A DNA stretch of 64,000 bases from Streptomyces sp. TLI_053. GTDB lineage: Bacteria; Actinomycetota; Actinomycetes; Streptomycetales; Streptomycetaceae. The notes beneath the pieces were generated by a model. That model ran no database searches. It saw only the letters and a list, made by a program, of their open reading frames with translations, and was not told where the DNA came from. The position numbers were made by a program, and so were the translations under genes. This document shows, piece by piece, positions 1 to 8,872 of the stretch; positions within the stretch are counted from its first letter, which is position 1; every line of letters starts with the position of its first letter. The stretch covers positions 4,858,001 to 4,922,000 of the forward strand of contig NZ_LT629775.1 in assembly GCF_900105395.1 (NCBI RefSeq), given 5' to 3'.

Positions 1-306
1 GGGTGTGCGCACCCGCAGCGGGGCAGGTGGTGATCCTTTTCCGACGGCGTCCCTCACGAGAACGTTACCCAGCGTCCGTCCTCGACGCGTCTGCGCTAGG
101 ACGTCCTACTTGTTCGGGGTCTACAAACCGCGCGTGTGGCGCAGCTCTCAATTCGGTCGCGTTCAGGACACCAGCGCACGTTATCCGGGCGGAGCCTCCG
201 GCGTAAGGGGGTTACCGGCATCGGTTTCGACCGCTCTGGCCGGATCGTGACCCCGGCGCGGTACGGGCGAGAGGTCTTTCGTAGGGTGATATGGGAGGCT
301 TTGCGC
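1..306. other. Left edge, non-coding leader of the response regulator
   Basis: No convincing gene lies here. Short open frames exist on both strands but none has a ribosome-binding site or a recognisable product. The stretch probably carries the promoter of the response regulator that starts at 307. A TAGGGT hexamer around 281-286 could be a -10 element, but I see no good -35 partner at the right spacing. Confidence 0.4.
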
Positions 307-966
307 GTGACTGATAACGGACAAATCACGGTATTCCTCCTCGACGACCACGAGGTGGTCCGCCGGGGCGTCCATGAACTCCTCTCCGTCGAGGAGGACA
401 TCGAGGTGGTCGGCGAGGCCGGCACCGCCGCCGAGGCGCTGACCAGGATCCCGGCCGTGCACCCCGATGTCGCGGTGCTCGACGTGCGGCTGCCGGACGG
501 CAACGGCGTCGAGGTCTGCCGGGAGATCCGCTCCCGGATGCCGGAGATCAAGTGCCTGATGCTGACCTCGTTCTCGGACGACGAGGCCCTGTTCGACTCG
601 ATCATGGCGGGCGCCTCCGGCTATGTGCTGAAGGCGATCCGCGGCACCGACCTGATCACCGCGGTCCGGGACGTCGCGGCCGGCAAGTCACTGCTCGACC
701 CGGTCGCCACCAGCCGGGTGCTGGCCCGGCTGCGGGACGGCGGCGAGAAGGAGGACGAACGGCTCTCCCAGCTCACCAAACAGGAGCGCCGCATTCTGGA
801 CCTGATCGGCGAAGGGATGACCAACCGTCAGATCGGCAATGAACTGCACCTCGCCGAAAAGACGGTGAAGAACTACGTCTCCAGTCTGCTCGCCAAGATG
901 GGGATGGAGCGACGGACCCAGGCGGCGGCGTTCGTGGCGCGGCACCAGGCGGACCAGCAGCACTGA
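307..966 (+). CDS. NarL/FixJ-family two-component response regulator
   Basis: DNA-binding response regulator of 219 residues, cytoplasmic, expected to be phosphorylated by a sensor kinase and then to control transcription. The receiver domain (about residues 8-123) has the acidic pair Asp13/Asp14, the phospho-acceptor Asp59 in VAVLDVRLP and the conserved Lys109 in GYVLKA. A LuxR-type helix-turn-helix follows (about 150-210, with LTKQERRILDLIGEG and the recognition-helix stretch EKTVKNYVSSLL). The GTG at 307 is chosen because GGGAGG lies 8 bases upstream; an in-frame ATG at 136 would add 57 residues unrelated to the family. The protein resembles DevR/DosR-like regulators. No histidine kinase gene is adjacent, so the partner and signal are unknown. 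Confidence 0.9.
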   Translation: MTDNGQITVFLLDDHEVVRRGVHELLSVEEDIEVVGEAGTAAEALTRIPAVHPDVAVLDVRLPDGNGVEVCREIRSRMPEIKCLMLTSFSDDEALFDSIMAGASGYVLKAIRGTDLITAVRDVAAGKSLLDPVATSRVLARLRDGGEKEDERLSQLTKQERRILDLIGEGMTNRQIGNELHLAEKTVKNYVSSLLAKMGMERRTQAAAFVARHQADQQH

Positions 967-1031
967 TACGGGCGAAGCACACAATTGACGACCTGTCAAG
1001 GGCCCCCGCCGAGAGGTCCTAACCTCTGGCT

Positions 1032-2120
1032 GTGACTTTCAGCCAGACCCTTGCCTGTGCACCAGCCCGTCCCGACCTCACCGCACCCCCGATAGGAACG
1101 CTCAGCCCTCCCGTCCCCCACGCGGCGCTCGCCGAGGTCCTGCGCCGCTACCGGGTGGGCCGCCTGCTCACCGCCGAACCCGTCGCCGAAGGCCTGCTGA
1201 ACCGCGGCTACCGGGTCACCACCGAGGCCGGCGGCTACTTCCTGAAGTGCTACGTCGACGCCGCGACCGCCGGCCGCGAGGCGGTCGCCGGCCACCACCG
1301 GGCGATGGCCGCCCTCGCCGCCCTGGGCCTGCCCGTCGAGCCCCCGCTCGCCCTCGCCGAACGGACCGGCACCATCGCCCCGTTCGGCGGCCGGCTGTTC
1401 GCCCTCTTCCCCTGGGTGGACGGCGGGCACCGCCACGGAACCGAATTGTCCCTGCCGCAGTGCGCCGAACTGGGAGCGCTGCTCGGCCGGCTGCACGGCG
1501 CCCTCGACGAGGTCTGCGCGCCCGTCGCGCAACCCTCCGGCTACCGCAGCGCCGATCCGCTCGACAGCTCCGCACTCGCCCACGACCTGCGCGAACGGGC
1601 CCGCGAGCACCACCCCCGCGACGAACTGGACGCGCTGGTCGAGCGCCGGCTGGGCGAACGGCTGGAGCTGCTCGCCGAGCACGCCCACCGGCGTCCCGCC
1701 CCGGGCGCGGCTCCGCCCACCGGCTGGACCCACGGCGACTTCCACGGGCTCAACCTGCTGCACCGGGACGGACGGATCGCGGCCGTCCTGGACTGGGACA
1801 AGCTGGGCCGGCAGCCGCGCGCCGAGGAGGCCGTGCGCGCGGCCACCCTGGTCCTCAACGACCGGGTCACCGGGGTGCTCGACCTCGTCCGGGTCCGGCA
1901 GTGGTCGCAGGCCTACCGGGCCACCGGGGCCGCCACCGCCGAGCACCTGGCCGCCGCGACCCACCGGGTCTGGTGGGAGCGGCTGAACGACTTCTGGATG
2001 CTCCAGTGGCGCTACCAGCGGGGCGACCACCGGGCCGACCCGCTCTACCCCGCCTCGGCGGGCCAGCTGGCGTGGTGGTGCGAGGAGTACGAGCAGGTCC
2101 TGGACGCCTTCGCCAACTGA
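1032..2120 (+). CDS. APH-fold phosphotransferase (aminoglycoside phosphotransferase / homoserine kinase II type)
   Basis: Protein-kinase-like small-molecule phosphotransferase of 362 residues. The catalytic loop is HGDFHGLNLL (His234, Asp236, Asn241) and the metal-binding Asp254 lies in VLDWDKLG. The nucleotide-binding lobe is residues about 40-130. The substrate cannot be told from sequence: the superfamily includes aminoglycoside, choline, fructosamine and homoserine kinases. The GTG at 1032 has no Shine-Dalgarno sequence. A TAACCT hexamer at 1020-1025 would place transcription start at the GTG, so the mRNA may be leaderless. A TTGAC-GACCT-GTCAA inverted repeat (985-999) lies just upstream. 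The gene converges on the kinase gene at 2187, and a strong hairpin separates them. Confidence 0.8.
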   Translation: MTFSQTLACAPARPDLTAPPIGTLSPPVPHAALAEVLRRYRVGRLLTAEPVAEGLLNRGYRVTTEAGGYFLKCYVDAATAGREAVAGHHRAMAALAALGLPVEPPLALAERTGTIAPFGGRLFALFPWVDGGHRHGTELSLPQCAELGALLGRLHGALDEVCAPVAQPSGYRSADPLDSSALAHDLRERAREHHPRDELDALVERRLGERLELLAEHAHRRPAPGAAPPTGWTHGDFHGLNLLHRDGRIAAVLDWDKLGRQPRAEEAVRAATLVLNDRVTGVLDLVRVRQWSQAYRATGAATAEHLAAATHRVWWERLNDFWMLQWRYQRGDHRADPLYPASAGQLAWWCEEYEQVLDAFAN

Positions 2121-2125
2121 ACCGA

Positions 2126-2160
2126 CGGCCGGCCGTTCCCCGTCGGGGAGCGGCCGGCCG
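2126..2160. terminator. Bidirectional hairpin between convergent genes
   Basis: Inverted repeat with 16-base arms (2126-2141 and 2145-2160), one mismatch and a 3-base loop. It lies between the convergent phosphotransferase and Ser/Thr kinase genes. There is no T-tract, as is usual for streptomycete terminators. Confidence 0.75.
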
Positions 2161-2186
2161 CCGGAACCGCGGGACGGGTCGACCGG

Positions 2187-4013
2187 TCAGGGAACGGCCG
2201 GGGTGGCCGCCCCGCCGGTCGGCTTCGGGACAGTGCCGCCGGCAGCGCCCCCGGCAGCGCCCCCGGCCGGCGGCGTCTGGCTGCCGCCACCGGTCGGCGG
2301 CGGGTTGGTCGCCGGCGGCGCGGTGGCCGGAGGCGTCGTCGCGCCGCCGCCCGTCCCCGTGGTCGGGGTGTTGGTCGGCGGTGCGGTGGCCGACCCGCTC
2401 GGGGACGTGCTCGGGGTCGGCGCCTTGCTGCTGGTGCTGCTCGGCGTCGCCGCCGGGCTGGTCGTGTGCTTGCCGGTCGGCTGGCTCGGCGCCTGGGTCT
2501 GGTTGCCGCCGTTGTTGTTGGTGTCGGTCTGCTGCGACTGCGTCGGACGGCGCGAGTTCTGCCCGGTCGGGGGCGTCGTCGTGGTCGCGCCGGAGCTGGG
2601 CGTGGTCGCCTCCGGCGCCGTCGACACCACCCCGGTGCTCGGACCGAGGTCGCTCGGCTTCCCGCCGCCACCGCCGTTGTCGTTGCCGCTCAGCGCCATG
2701 GCGATGCCCGCACTGGCCGCGACGACCACCGCCACGATGCCGGCCACCCAGCGCCACGGACGGCGCCCGCCGCCACCGCGCCCGTGCCCGCCGCCGTGCC
2801 CGTCGTCCGGACCGTCGCCGCCGCCGTAGGGCGGGTACCCGGAGGACGGCGTGTGCGGGCCGCCCGGCACCTGGTACGGCAGCATCGCCGTCGGGTCGCC
2901 CGGGACACCCGCCCCGAGCACCGCCGTCTCGTCCGCACCCCGCGGCGGCATCCCGCCGTGGCCCTGGCCGGCCGCGGCCAGCCCGGCCGTCGCGCCGAGC
3001 GGCCAGCCGCCGGTGCCGCCGGTGAGCTCGCGCAGCGCGTGCTCGATGTGCGCGCGGAACTCGTCCGCGTCCTGGAAGCGGTCGTCCGGGTTCTTCGCGA
3101 GCGAGCGCAGCACCAGGTGGTCCAGGCCGGCCGGGACCCGCGGATTGGCCTGCGAGGGCGGCACCGGGATGTCCTGCACGTGCTGGTAGACCACCGACAG
3201 CGGGGTGTCACCGGTGAACGGCGGCCGCAGGGCCAGCAGTTCGTAGAGCATGCAGCCGGCCGCGTACAGGTCGGAGCGGTGGTCGACCGGCTTGCCCAGC
3301 GCCTGCTCCGGCGAGAGGTACTGCGGGGTGCCCATGACCATGCCGGTCTGGGTCATGGTCGAGGCCGTGCCGGTGAGCGCCCGGGCGATGCCGAAGTCCA
3401 TCACCTTGACCGCGCCGGTGGTCGTGATGATCACGTTGGCCGGCTTGATGTCACGGTGCACGATGCCGTGCCGGTGGCTGTAGGCGAGCGCCTCCAGCAC
3501 CCCGGCGATGATGATCAGCGCCTGGTCGACCGGCGGCTCCTCCTCGTCGACCAGCAGCTCGCGGACGGTCCGGCCCTCGACCAGCTCCATCACGATGTAC
3601 GGCGTCGACTCCTCGCCGACGTACTCCTCGCCGGTGTCGTACACGGCGACGATCGCGTGGTGGTTGAGCGCCGCGACGGCGTGTGCCTCCCTGGTGAAGC
3701 GGAGCCGTGCGATCTCGTCCTGGGCCAGTTCACCGCGGAGCAGCTTCACCGCGACGGTCCGCCCGAGCCGGACGTCCTGGGCGGCGAGCACCTCGGCCAT
3801 GCCGCCCCGGCCCAGCCGGTGGGTCAGCCGGTAGCGGCCGTCGCCGACCGTGCCCAGCGGCGCGGCGGTGCCCCGGCCGGGGGTCTGCGGGGCGCCGTAC
3901 GGCGGGAGCGCGGTCGTGGCGGCGTCGCCACCGGGCTCGGGCATCCTGGGGGCCCCGCCGCCCGGACCGGTCGCCCAGGCCCCGTCGTCGTCCGGATGCT
4001 GCGTCTGTGCCAT
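2187..4013 (-). CDS. Membrane Ser/Thr protein kinase (Hanks type) with Thr/Pro-rich extracellular tail
   Basis: Eukaryotic-type Ser/Thr kinase of 608 residues. The kinase domain spans about residues 60-325: glycine loop LGRGGMAE, Lys90 in VAVK, catalytic HRDIKPAN with Asp188, MDFG at 205-208, an activation loop rich in Thr/Ser (TASTMTQTG), and SPE at 234-236 in place of APE. A Gly/Pro-rich cytoplasmic juxtamembrane stretch leads to one transmembrane helix (about 421-441). Some 165 residues of Ser/Thr/Pro/Gly-rich sequence follow outside the cell. There are no PASTA domains, so the ligand, if any, is unknown. All catalytic residues are present, so it should be active. A second kinase gene lies 110 bases upstream on the same strand, and the pair may be co-transcribed. 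Confidence 0.92.
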   Translation of the reverse strand: MAQTQHPDDDGAWATGPGGGAPRMPEPGGDAATTALPPYGAPQTPGRGTAAPLGTVGDGRYRLTHRLGRGGMAEVLAAQDVRLGRTVAVKLLRGELAQDEIARLRFTREAHAVAALNHHAIVAVYDTGEEYVGEESTPYIVMELVEGRTVRELLVDEEEPPVDQALIIIAGVLEALAYSHRHGIVHRDIKPANVIITTTGAVKVMDFGIARALTGTASTMTQTGMVMGTPQYLSPEQALGKPVDHRSDLYAAGCMLYELLALRPPFTGDTPLSVVYQHVQDIPVPPSQANPRVPAGLDHLVLRSLAKNPDDRFQDADEFRAHIEHALRELTGGTGGWPLGATAGLAAAGQGHGGMPPRGADETAVLGAGVPGDPTAMLPYQVPGGPHTPSSGYPPYGGGDGPDDGHGGGHGRGGGGRRPWRWVAGIVAVVVAASAGIAMALSGNDNGGGGGKPSDLGPSTGVVSTAPEATTPSSGATTTTPPTGQNSRRPTQSQQTDTNNNGGNQTQAPSQPTGKHTTSPAATPSSTSSKAPTPSTSPSGSATAPPTNTPTTGTGGGATTPPATAPPATNPPPTGGGSQTPPAGGAAGGAAGGTVPKPTGGAATPAVP

Positions 4014-4123
4014 CGCTCCTCGCCCCGGGCCTTCGCTCGGATCGCGGTGCCCTGTCGCTCGTGTCCCCGAACGCTACCGCCTCGGGCCGACCCCCGGAGC
4101 ACGCGTGATCCGGGCGGAACCTG

Positions 4124-5551
4124 TCAGAGCAGGCCATTCCGGTCGGCCCGGCCGTCCGGCTGCGACACCGTGACCGCCGCACTCGAGACGCCCCGGGTCG
4201 ACCCGCCCGCGGTGTCCTTCTCGGCCCGGTTGACCACGATCGCGATGATGATGACCGCCAGCACGATCACACCGACGATGATGCCGATGATCACCAGGGC
4301 GGTCGAGCAGCCACCGCTGTTCGACGCGGGCACCGGCTGCGGCTGGAACGGCGGCGCCGGCATCGGGTGCGGCGGCGGGGTGTGCGCCTGCTGCGGGAAG
4401 GGCTGCGGCGTGTGCGGCGCCTGGAACGCCGGCGGCGGCGTCTGGAACGGCTGCGCGTGCGGCTGGAACGGCTGCGGCGTGTGCGGCGCCTGGAACGCCG
4501 GCGGCGGCGTCTGGAACGGCTGCGGCTGCGCGTGCGGCTGGAACGGCTGCGGCTGGGGCTGCATGCTCGGGAACGGCTGCGGCTGCGGGGTCTGCGGAGC
4601 GGCGTGCACCGACCGCGGACCGTCGGTGATCACCAGCGGGTTGCTGGCCGCCAGCGGGCTGCCGCCGCCCTTGCCGGCCGCGATCAGCCGCTCGGCCTCG
4701 TCGCGCATCGCCGCCGCGCTCGGGAAGCGGTGCGCCGGGTCCTTGCGCAGCGCCGTCGCCACGAACCCGTCGACCGCCGGGGCGAGCCGCGGGTTGAGCG
4801 TGGAGGGCGCCGGCGGCTCCTCCTGGACGTGCTTGTACGCGATCGAGAAGGCCGAGTCGCCGTCGAAGACCAGCTGGCCGGTGATCATCTCGAAGAGCAT
4901 CACGCCGACCGAGTAGAGGTCGGAGCGGGCGTCCACCGGCTTGCCCAGCGCCTGCTCGGGCGAGAGGTACTGCGGGGTGCCGACCACCATGCCGGTCTGG
5001 GTCATCGAGGTGACCCCGCTCTCCAGCGCGCGGGCGATGCCGAAGTCCATGACCTTGACGTTGCCCTTGCGGTCGAACATGACGTTGCCGGGCTTGATGT
5101 CACGGTGCACCAGGCCCATGTCGTGCGAGGCCTCCAGCGCGTTCAGCACACCGATGGTGACCCGCAGCGCCTCCTCGACCGGCATCGCGCCGTGCTGGCC
5201 GACCGCCTCGTTGATGGCGTCCCGCAGACCCTTGCCGTCGATCAGCTGCATCACGATGTACGGCGTGCTGGAGCCGTCCTGGGCGATGTCCTCGCCGCTG
5301 TCGTAGACGGTGACGATGTTCGGGTGCTCCAGCCGGGCCACCGCCTGGGCCTCGCGGCGGAACCGCTCCTTGAACGAGTCGTCCCGGCCCAGCTCGGCGT
5401 GCATGCTCTTCAGCGCGACCTGCCGGTCCAGCACGCTGTCGTACGCGAGGTGGACCGAGGCCATGCCGCCCTCGCCCAGCACCCGCTGCAGCACGTACCG
5501 CCCGTTGCCCAGGGAGTAGCCCTCGGCCGCCGCGTTGCCGTGCTCGCTCAT
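4124..5551 (-). CDS. Membrane Ser/Thr protein kinase with Pro/Gln-rich repeat linker
   Basis: Ser/Thr kinase of 475 residues. The kinase domain is about residues 19-280: LGEGGMAS loop, Lys48 in VALK, HRDIKPGN with Asp151, MDFG at 168-171, and a Thr/Ser activation loop (TSMTQTG). Residues about 305-405 are a Pro/Gln/Phe-rich linker built from near-identical QPFQTPPPAFQAPHTP units. One transmembrane helix follows (about 417-441), then a 34-residue external tail. The ATG at 5551 is chosen because GGGGGAG lies about 7 bases upstream; the reading frame continues 100 codons further upstream without family similarity. It is a paralogue of the kinase encoded just downstream and has no sensor domain outside the cell. 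Confidence 0.92.
   Translation of the reverse strand: MSEHGNAAAEGYSLGNGRYVLQRVLGEGGMASVHLAYDSVLDRQVALKSMHAELGRDDSFKERFRREAQAVARLEHPNIVTVYDSGEDIAQDGSSTPYIVMQLIDGKGLRDAINEAVGQHGAMPVEEALRVTIGVLNALEASHDMGLVHRDIKPGNVMFDRKGNVKVMDFGIARALESGVTSMTQTGMVVGTPQYLSPEQALGKPVDARSDLYSVGVMLFEMITGQLVFDGDSAFSIAYKHVQEEPPAPSTLNPRLAPAVDGFVATALRKDPAHRFPSAAAMRDEAERLIAAGKGGGSPLAASNPLVITDGPRSVHAAPQTPQPQPFPSMQPQPQPFQPHAQPQPFQTPPPAFQAPHTPQPFQPHAQPFQTPPPAFQAPHTPQPFPQQAHTPPPHPMPAPPFQPQPVPASNSGGCSTALVIIGIIVGVIVLAVIIIAIVVNRAEKDTAGGSTRGVSSAAVTVSQPDGRADRNGLL
4401..4524 (-). repeat. 55-bp direct duplication inside the kinase linker
   Basis: Two near-identical 55-base copies (4401-4455 and 4470-4524) encode the repeated QPFQTPPPAFQAPHTP-type segment of the upstream kinase. 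The copy number could change by slippage and so vary the reach of the linker between kinase domain and membrane. Confidence 0.8.
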
Positions 5552-5884
5552 GGTCTCTGCTCCCCCTCGGCGCGGCCGTACCGCCGCGACCGTGACATTC
5601 GGTCTCGTCCGTGCGTGTTCCCGGGCCCGGCCCGCCGGCCTGCCCGGACCCCTGTCGCGACGCTCGCCCGGACTGCGACAGGGGGTCAGGGTATCGGCTC
5701 GCGAGGACACCGCCCGGCCCAGGGCCGACACTGTGTCCAGGTCGCGACCCGGTACCCGTCGGTAGTGCTCGCGCCGCCGGGGCGGCCCGCCGCGCCCCGT
5801 GCCGTGCCGCCCCGGCGGGGCCGTGGCGGTACGGGTACGGCCGACGTCCACGGGCGGGCGGACGCCCGACCCGTGGGGGAACCG
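5552..5884. other. Non-coding gap between bpa and the kinase pair
   Basis: About 330 bases without a gene. The right end carries a hairpin (5848-5876) suited to ending the bpa transcript; the left part should contain the kinase promoter and has a clear ribosome-binding site (GGGGGAG) just before 5551. Nothing else was recognised. Confidence 0.5.
5848..5876 (-). terminator. Hairpin downstream of bpa
   Basis: Inverted repeat with arms of about 12-13 bases, one bulge and a 3-base loop, starting 9 bases after the bpa stop codon. It is consistent with a factor-independent type terminator lacking a T-tract. Confidence 0.6.
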
Positions 5885-6487
5885 CTAGAGGTAGGGACCG
5901 GAGCGGATGCCGCGGCCCTCGCCCGGCTCGTCCCCCTCCGGCTCCCCGCCGTGCAGACCGGGCGGCAGCGCCCGCCGCATCTGCTCCAGCTGCGCCCGGG
6001 CCGCCATCTGCTGTGCGAACAGCGCGGTCTGGATGCCGTGGAACAGGCCCTCCAGCCAGCCCACCAGCTGCGCCTGGGCGATCCGCAGCTCGGCCTCGGT
6101 CGGGATCGAGTCCTCGGTGAACGGGAGCGACAGCCGCTCCAGCTCCGCCACCAGCTCGGGGGCCAGGCCCAGCTCCAGCTCCTTGATCGAGCTGGCGTGG
6201 ATGTCCTTGAGCCGCGCCCGGCTGGCCTCGTCGAGGGGAGCCGCCCGGACCTCCTCCAGCAACTGCTTGATCATGCTGCCGATCCGCATGACCTTGGCGG
6301 GCTGTTCGACCATCTCGGTCACCGGCAGTTCACGCGGCCCGTCGCCGTCGTCCCCCATCGGGCCCGCCGTCGAACCCACCGGCAGCCCGTCCGGTCCGAC
6401 GATCAGCACCTTCTGGCCGTCCTGCGGCTGCCCGCCCATGGCCTGGTGGAACTCCTGCGACGAGTACTCGTTCATCGGATTCGTCAT
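5885..6487 (-). CDS. bpa: Bacterial proteasome activator (Bpa/PafE family)
   Basis: A 200-residue protein of the Bpa/PafE (DUF2587) family. Family members form dodecameric rings that dock on the 20S proteasome and open it without ATP. Evidence: an N-terminal VLIVGPDGLPVG stretch, a four-helix core (about residues 65-165, with MIKQLLEEVRAAPLDE and QLVGWLEGLFHGIQ), and a flexible tail ending in PYL. In mycobacterial Bpa the C-terminal GQYL motif docks on the proteasome; here the end reads SGPYL, so Tyr and Leu are kept. The ATG at 6487 is preferred over 6496 because AGGGAG lies 10 bases upstream of it but almost touches 6496. The proteasome genes themselves are not in this window. Confidence 0.85.
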   Translation of the reverse strand: MTNPMNEYSSQEFHQAMGGQPQDGQKVLIVGPDGLPVGSTAGPMGDDGDGPRELPVTEMVEQPAKVMRIGSMIKQLLEEVRAAPLDEASRARLKDIHASSIKELELGLAPELVAELERLSLPFTEDSIPTEAELRIAQAQLVGWLEGLFHGIQTALFAQQMAARAQLEQMRRALPPGLHGGEPEGDEPGEGRGIRSGPYL

Positions 6488-6760
6488 GAACCACATTCTC
6501 CCTCACTGGGGTTGCCCGGGAGGAGGCCCCCGACCGACCCGCCCGCCCGTCGCCGGTGCCGGTGCCGCGACCGGCCGCGTGCCTGCGCCCGGGAACGACG
6601 CTACGCCCCGGGGGCGGGGCGGCGGTATCCGTACGGATACTCAGTCCGGCCCGGGTCCGGGGCAGCGGGGAGGCCCCGTCCGGCCCGGTCCGTCGGCCGC
6701 CCGTACCCGGTCGCCCACACCCGGTCGCCCACACCCGGTCGCCCGGCCGACGGGAGGCGG

Positions 6761-7705
6761 TCAGCGCCGGCGCAGCCGCAGCCCGATCAGGCCCAGTCCG
6801 CAGCCGATCAGGCCCAGACCGGCACCCAGCGGCAGCTGGCGGGTGGCCGCGTCGTCCCAGCGGGTGGGCAGCAGGGCCGGGCCGACCAGTACCGCCTGCG
6901 GCCCGGGCCGGCCGAGGGCCAGGGTCTCGCCGCCGGAGCCGTCGTCCGGCGCGGCCGGCTCCACCGCGCCGGCGCTCCCGGCCGCCGGGCCCGGGGCGGC
7001 GTCCGCCCCGGGAGCGACCGGCTGCTCCGGGACCTGCTCGGCGTCCTGCGCCCGGCCCCGGTCCGGCGCCGCCTCGGGCGCCGAGGCGGGGCGGTGGCGG
7101 CCGCGGCGCTGCTCCCGGTCGGCCCAGGACGGTCCGGGCCGGACCCGGCCGACCGCCTGCCACGCCACCGCCGTGGCGGCCGGTACGGCCGAGGACGGCG
7201 CCGCCGGGGCGGTCGGCGCGGGGGAGACCGGTTCGGGGGACGGCTCGGCGGGGGACGGCTCGGACGTGGTCGGCTCGGACGTGGTCGGCCCGGACGCGGC
7301 CGGCCCGGCGGGGGTCTCGGGGCCGGCCGACGGCTGCTCCGGCTCAGCTGCCGGCTCGGGCTCCGGCTCCGCCGAAGGCACCGGGGAGGTCCCGTCCGAA
7401 GGCGCCGCGGATCCGGACGCCCCCGGCGACGCCGACGGCCCGGACTGCTCCGACGGCCCGGGGTCGGCGGCCGGGCCGTGGTCGACGGCCGGCCCGGGAT
7501 CGGCGGCCGGAACGGGGACCGAACCGACGGCACCGGCCGGCGCGCTCGGCAGTGCGATCGCGGCCGGCCCGGCCATCAGCGGTACGGCGAGCCCGAGCAC
7601 CGCCGCCGCCAGCAGCCGCCGGCCGTTGCGGCGGGGGGAAGGGTGCGGCGGCAGTGCCGCGGGCGGCGGCCCGGGGAACGCGGACGAAGACGAAGGTGCG
7701 GGCAC
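6761..7705 (-). CDS. Secreted, membrane-anchored Pro/Ser/Glu-rich surface protein, function unknown
   Basis: A 314-residue protein of low complexity. It has an N-terminal signal sequence (Arg-rich start, then LLAAAVLGLAVPLMAGPAAIA), about 230 residues rich in Pro, Ser, Ala, Glu and Gly with TTSEP and EPSP repeats, a short less-repetitive stretch, and a C-terminal hydrophobic helix (LGAGLGLIGCGLGLIGL) ending in RLRRR. This tail looks like a membrane stop-transfer or sortase-like anchor, but I see no LPxTG motif (the nearest is LPLGAG). The GTG at 7705 has AAGGA 8 bases upstream. No enzyme domain is visible. It may be a cell-wall-spanning stalk; function is not known. Confidence 0.65.
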   Translation of the reverse strand: MPAPSSSSAFPGPPPAALPPHPSPRRNGRRLLAAAVLGLAVPLMAGPAAIALPSAPAGAVGSVPVPAADPGPAVDHGPAADPGPSEQSGPSASPGASGSAAPSDGTSPVPSAEPEPEPAAEPEQPSAGPETPAGPAASGPTTSEPTTSEPSPAEPSPEPVSPAPTAPAAPSSAVPAATAVAWQAVGRVRPGPSWADREQRRGRHRPASAPEAAPDRGRAQDAEQVPEQPVAPGADAAPGPAAGSAGAVEPAAPDDGSGGETLALGRPGPQAVLVGPALLPTRWDDAATRQLPLGAGLGLIGCGLGLIGLRLRRR

Positions 7706-7843
7706 GGTCGAGGTCCTTCCGCGACGGCCGACCGCGCTGGGCGGGATCGGCGGCGGGACAGCTCCCGTCCAGACTCACACAGTCCGACATTCCGGGCATG
7801 TCGTACGGTGGCACCGGCCTCCGCGGGCCCCGGCCCAGCAGCC

Positions 7844-8821
7844 TCAGGCCCGCAGCACCACCTTGCCGACCTGCGTCCCGGCCTCCAGCACCCGGTGCGC
7901 CTCGGCCGCCTCCGTCAGCGGCAGCACCCGGTCGACCACCGGCCGGACCACCCCGGACTCGACCAGCGGCCAGACGTGCTCGCGCACCGCCGCCACGATC
8001 GCCGCCTTCTCCGCCAGCGGCCGGCCGCGCAGATTGGTCGCGACCACCGCGGCGCGCTTGCGCAGCAGGGTGTTGAGGTTCAGCTCGCCCTTCACCCCGC
8101 CCTGCAGCCCGATGATCACCAGCCGCCCGTTGACCGCCAGCGCGTCCACGTTCCGCGACAGGTACTTGGCGCCCATGATGTCCAGGATCACGTCCGCCCC
8201 GGCCCCGCCGGTGGCCTCCGCGAGCACCTCGGCGAAGTCCTGCTCGCGGTAGTCGATCAGGACGTCGGCGCCCAGTTCGGCGCAGCGGGCCAGCTTCTCG
8301 GGGCCGCCCGCCGTCACCGCCACCCGCGCGCCGACGGCCTTGGCCAGCTGGATCGCCATCGTCCCGATGCCGCTCGCGCCGCCGTGCACCAGCAGCGTCT
8401 CGCCGGGCCGCAGCCGCGCGGTGAGGAAGACGTTGGACCACACCGTGCAGACGACCTCCGGCAGCGCGGCGGCCTGCTCCGGCGTCAGTCCCTTCGGCAC
8501 CGGCAGCAGTTGACCCACCGGCACCGCGACCCGCTCCGCGTAGCCGCCGCCGACCAGCAGCGCGCACACCTCGTCGCCGACCGCCCAGCCGGCCACCCCG
8601 GGACCCAGCGCGGCGATCCGGCCGGCGCACTCCAGTCCCGGATAGCGCGAACCGCCCGGCGGCGGATCGTAGAAGCCCTGCCGCTGGAGCAGGTCGGCGC
8701 GGTTGACGGCGGTGGCCGCCACCTCGACCAGGACCTCGCCCTCCCCGGGCACCGGGTCCGGCACCTCCGCCCAGCGCAGCGCCTCGGGCCCGCCGGGTTC
8801 AGGAATCGTCATCGCATGCAT
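7844..8821 (-). CDS. NAD(P)H:quinone oxidoreductase, PIG3-like, zinc-free MDR family
   Basis: Medium-chain dehydrogenase/reductase of 325 residues. The family reduces quinones or other electrophilic carbonyls with NADPH. The GroES-like N-terminal fold carries AVNRADLLQRQGFYDPP, which is characteristic of the PIG3 branch. The Rossmann domain has the nucleotide-binding motif VHGGASGIGTMAIQLAKA (about 143-160). Zinc-ligand residues of alcohol dehydrogenases are absent, as expected for this group. Met1 and Met4 are both possible starts. It lies 51 bases downstream of the YbaK-like gene on the same strand and may share its transcript. Confidence 0.9.
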   Translation of the reverse strand: MHAMTIPEPGGPEALRWAEVPDPVPGEGEVLVEVAATAVNRADLLQRQGFYDPPPGGSRYPGLECAGRIAALGPGVAGWAVGDEVCALLVGGGYAERVAVPVGQLLPVPKGLTPEQAAALPEVVCTVWSNVFLTARLRPGETLLVHGGASGIGTMAIQLAKAVGARVAVTAGGPEKLARCAELGADVLIDYREQDFAEVLAEATGGAGADVILDIMGAKYLSRNVDALAVNGRLVIIGLQGGVKGELNLNTLLRKRAAVVATNLRGRPLAEKAAIVAAVREHVWPLVESGVVRPVVDRVLPLTEAAEAHRVLEAGTQVGKVVLRA

Positions 8822-8872
8822 GGACCCGACGCTACTGCGACCCGGCCACCGGACGGCGGGCCGACCCGCTTG

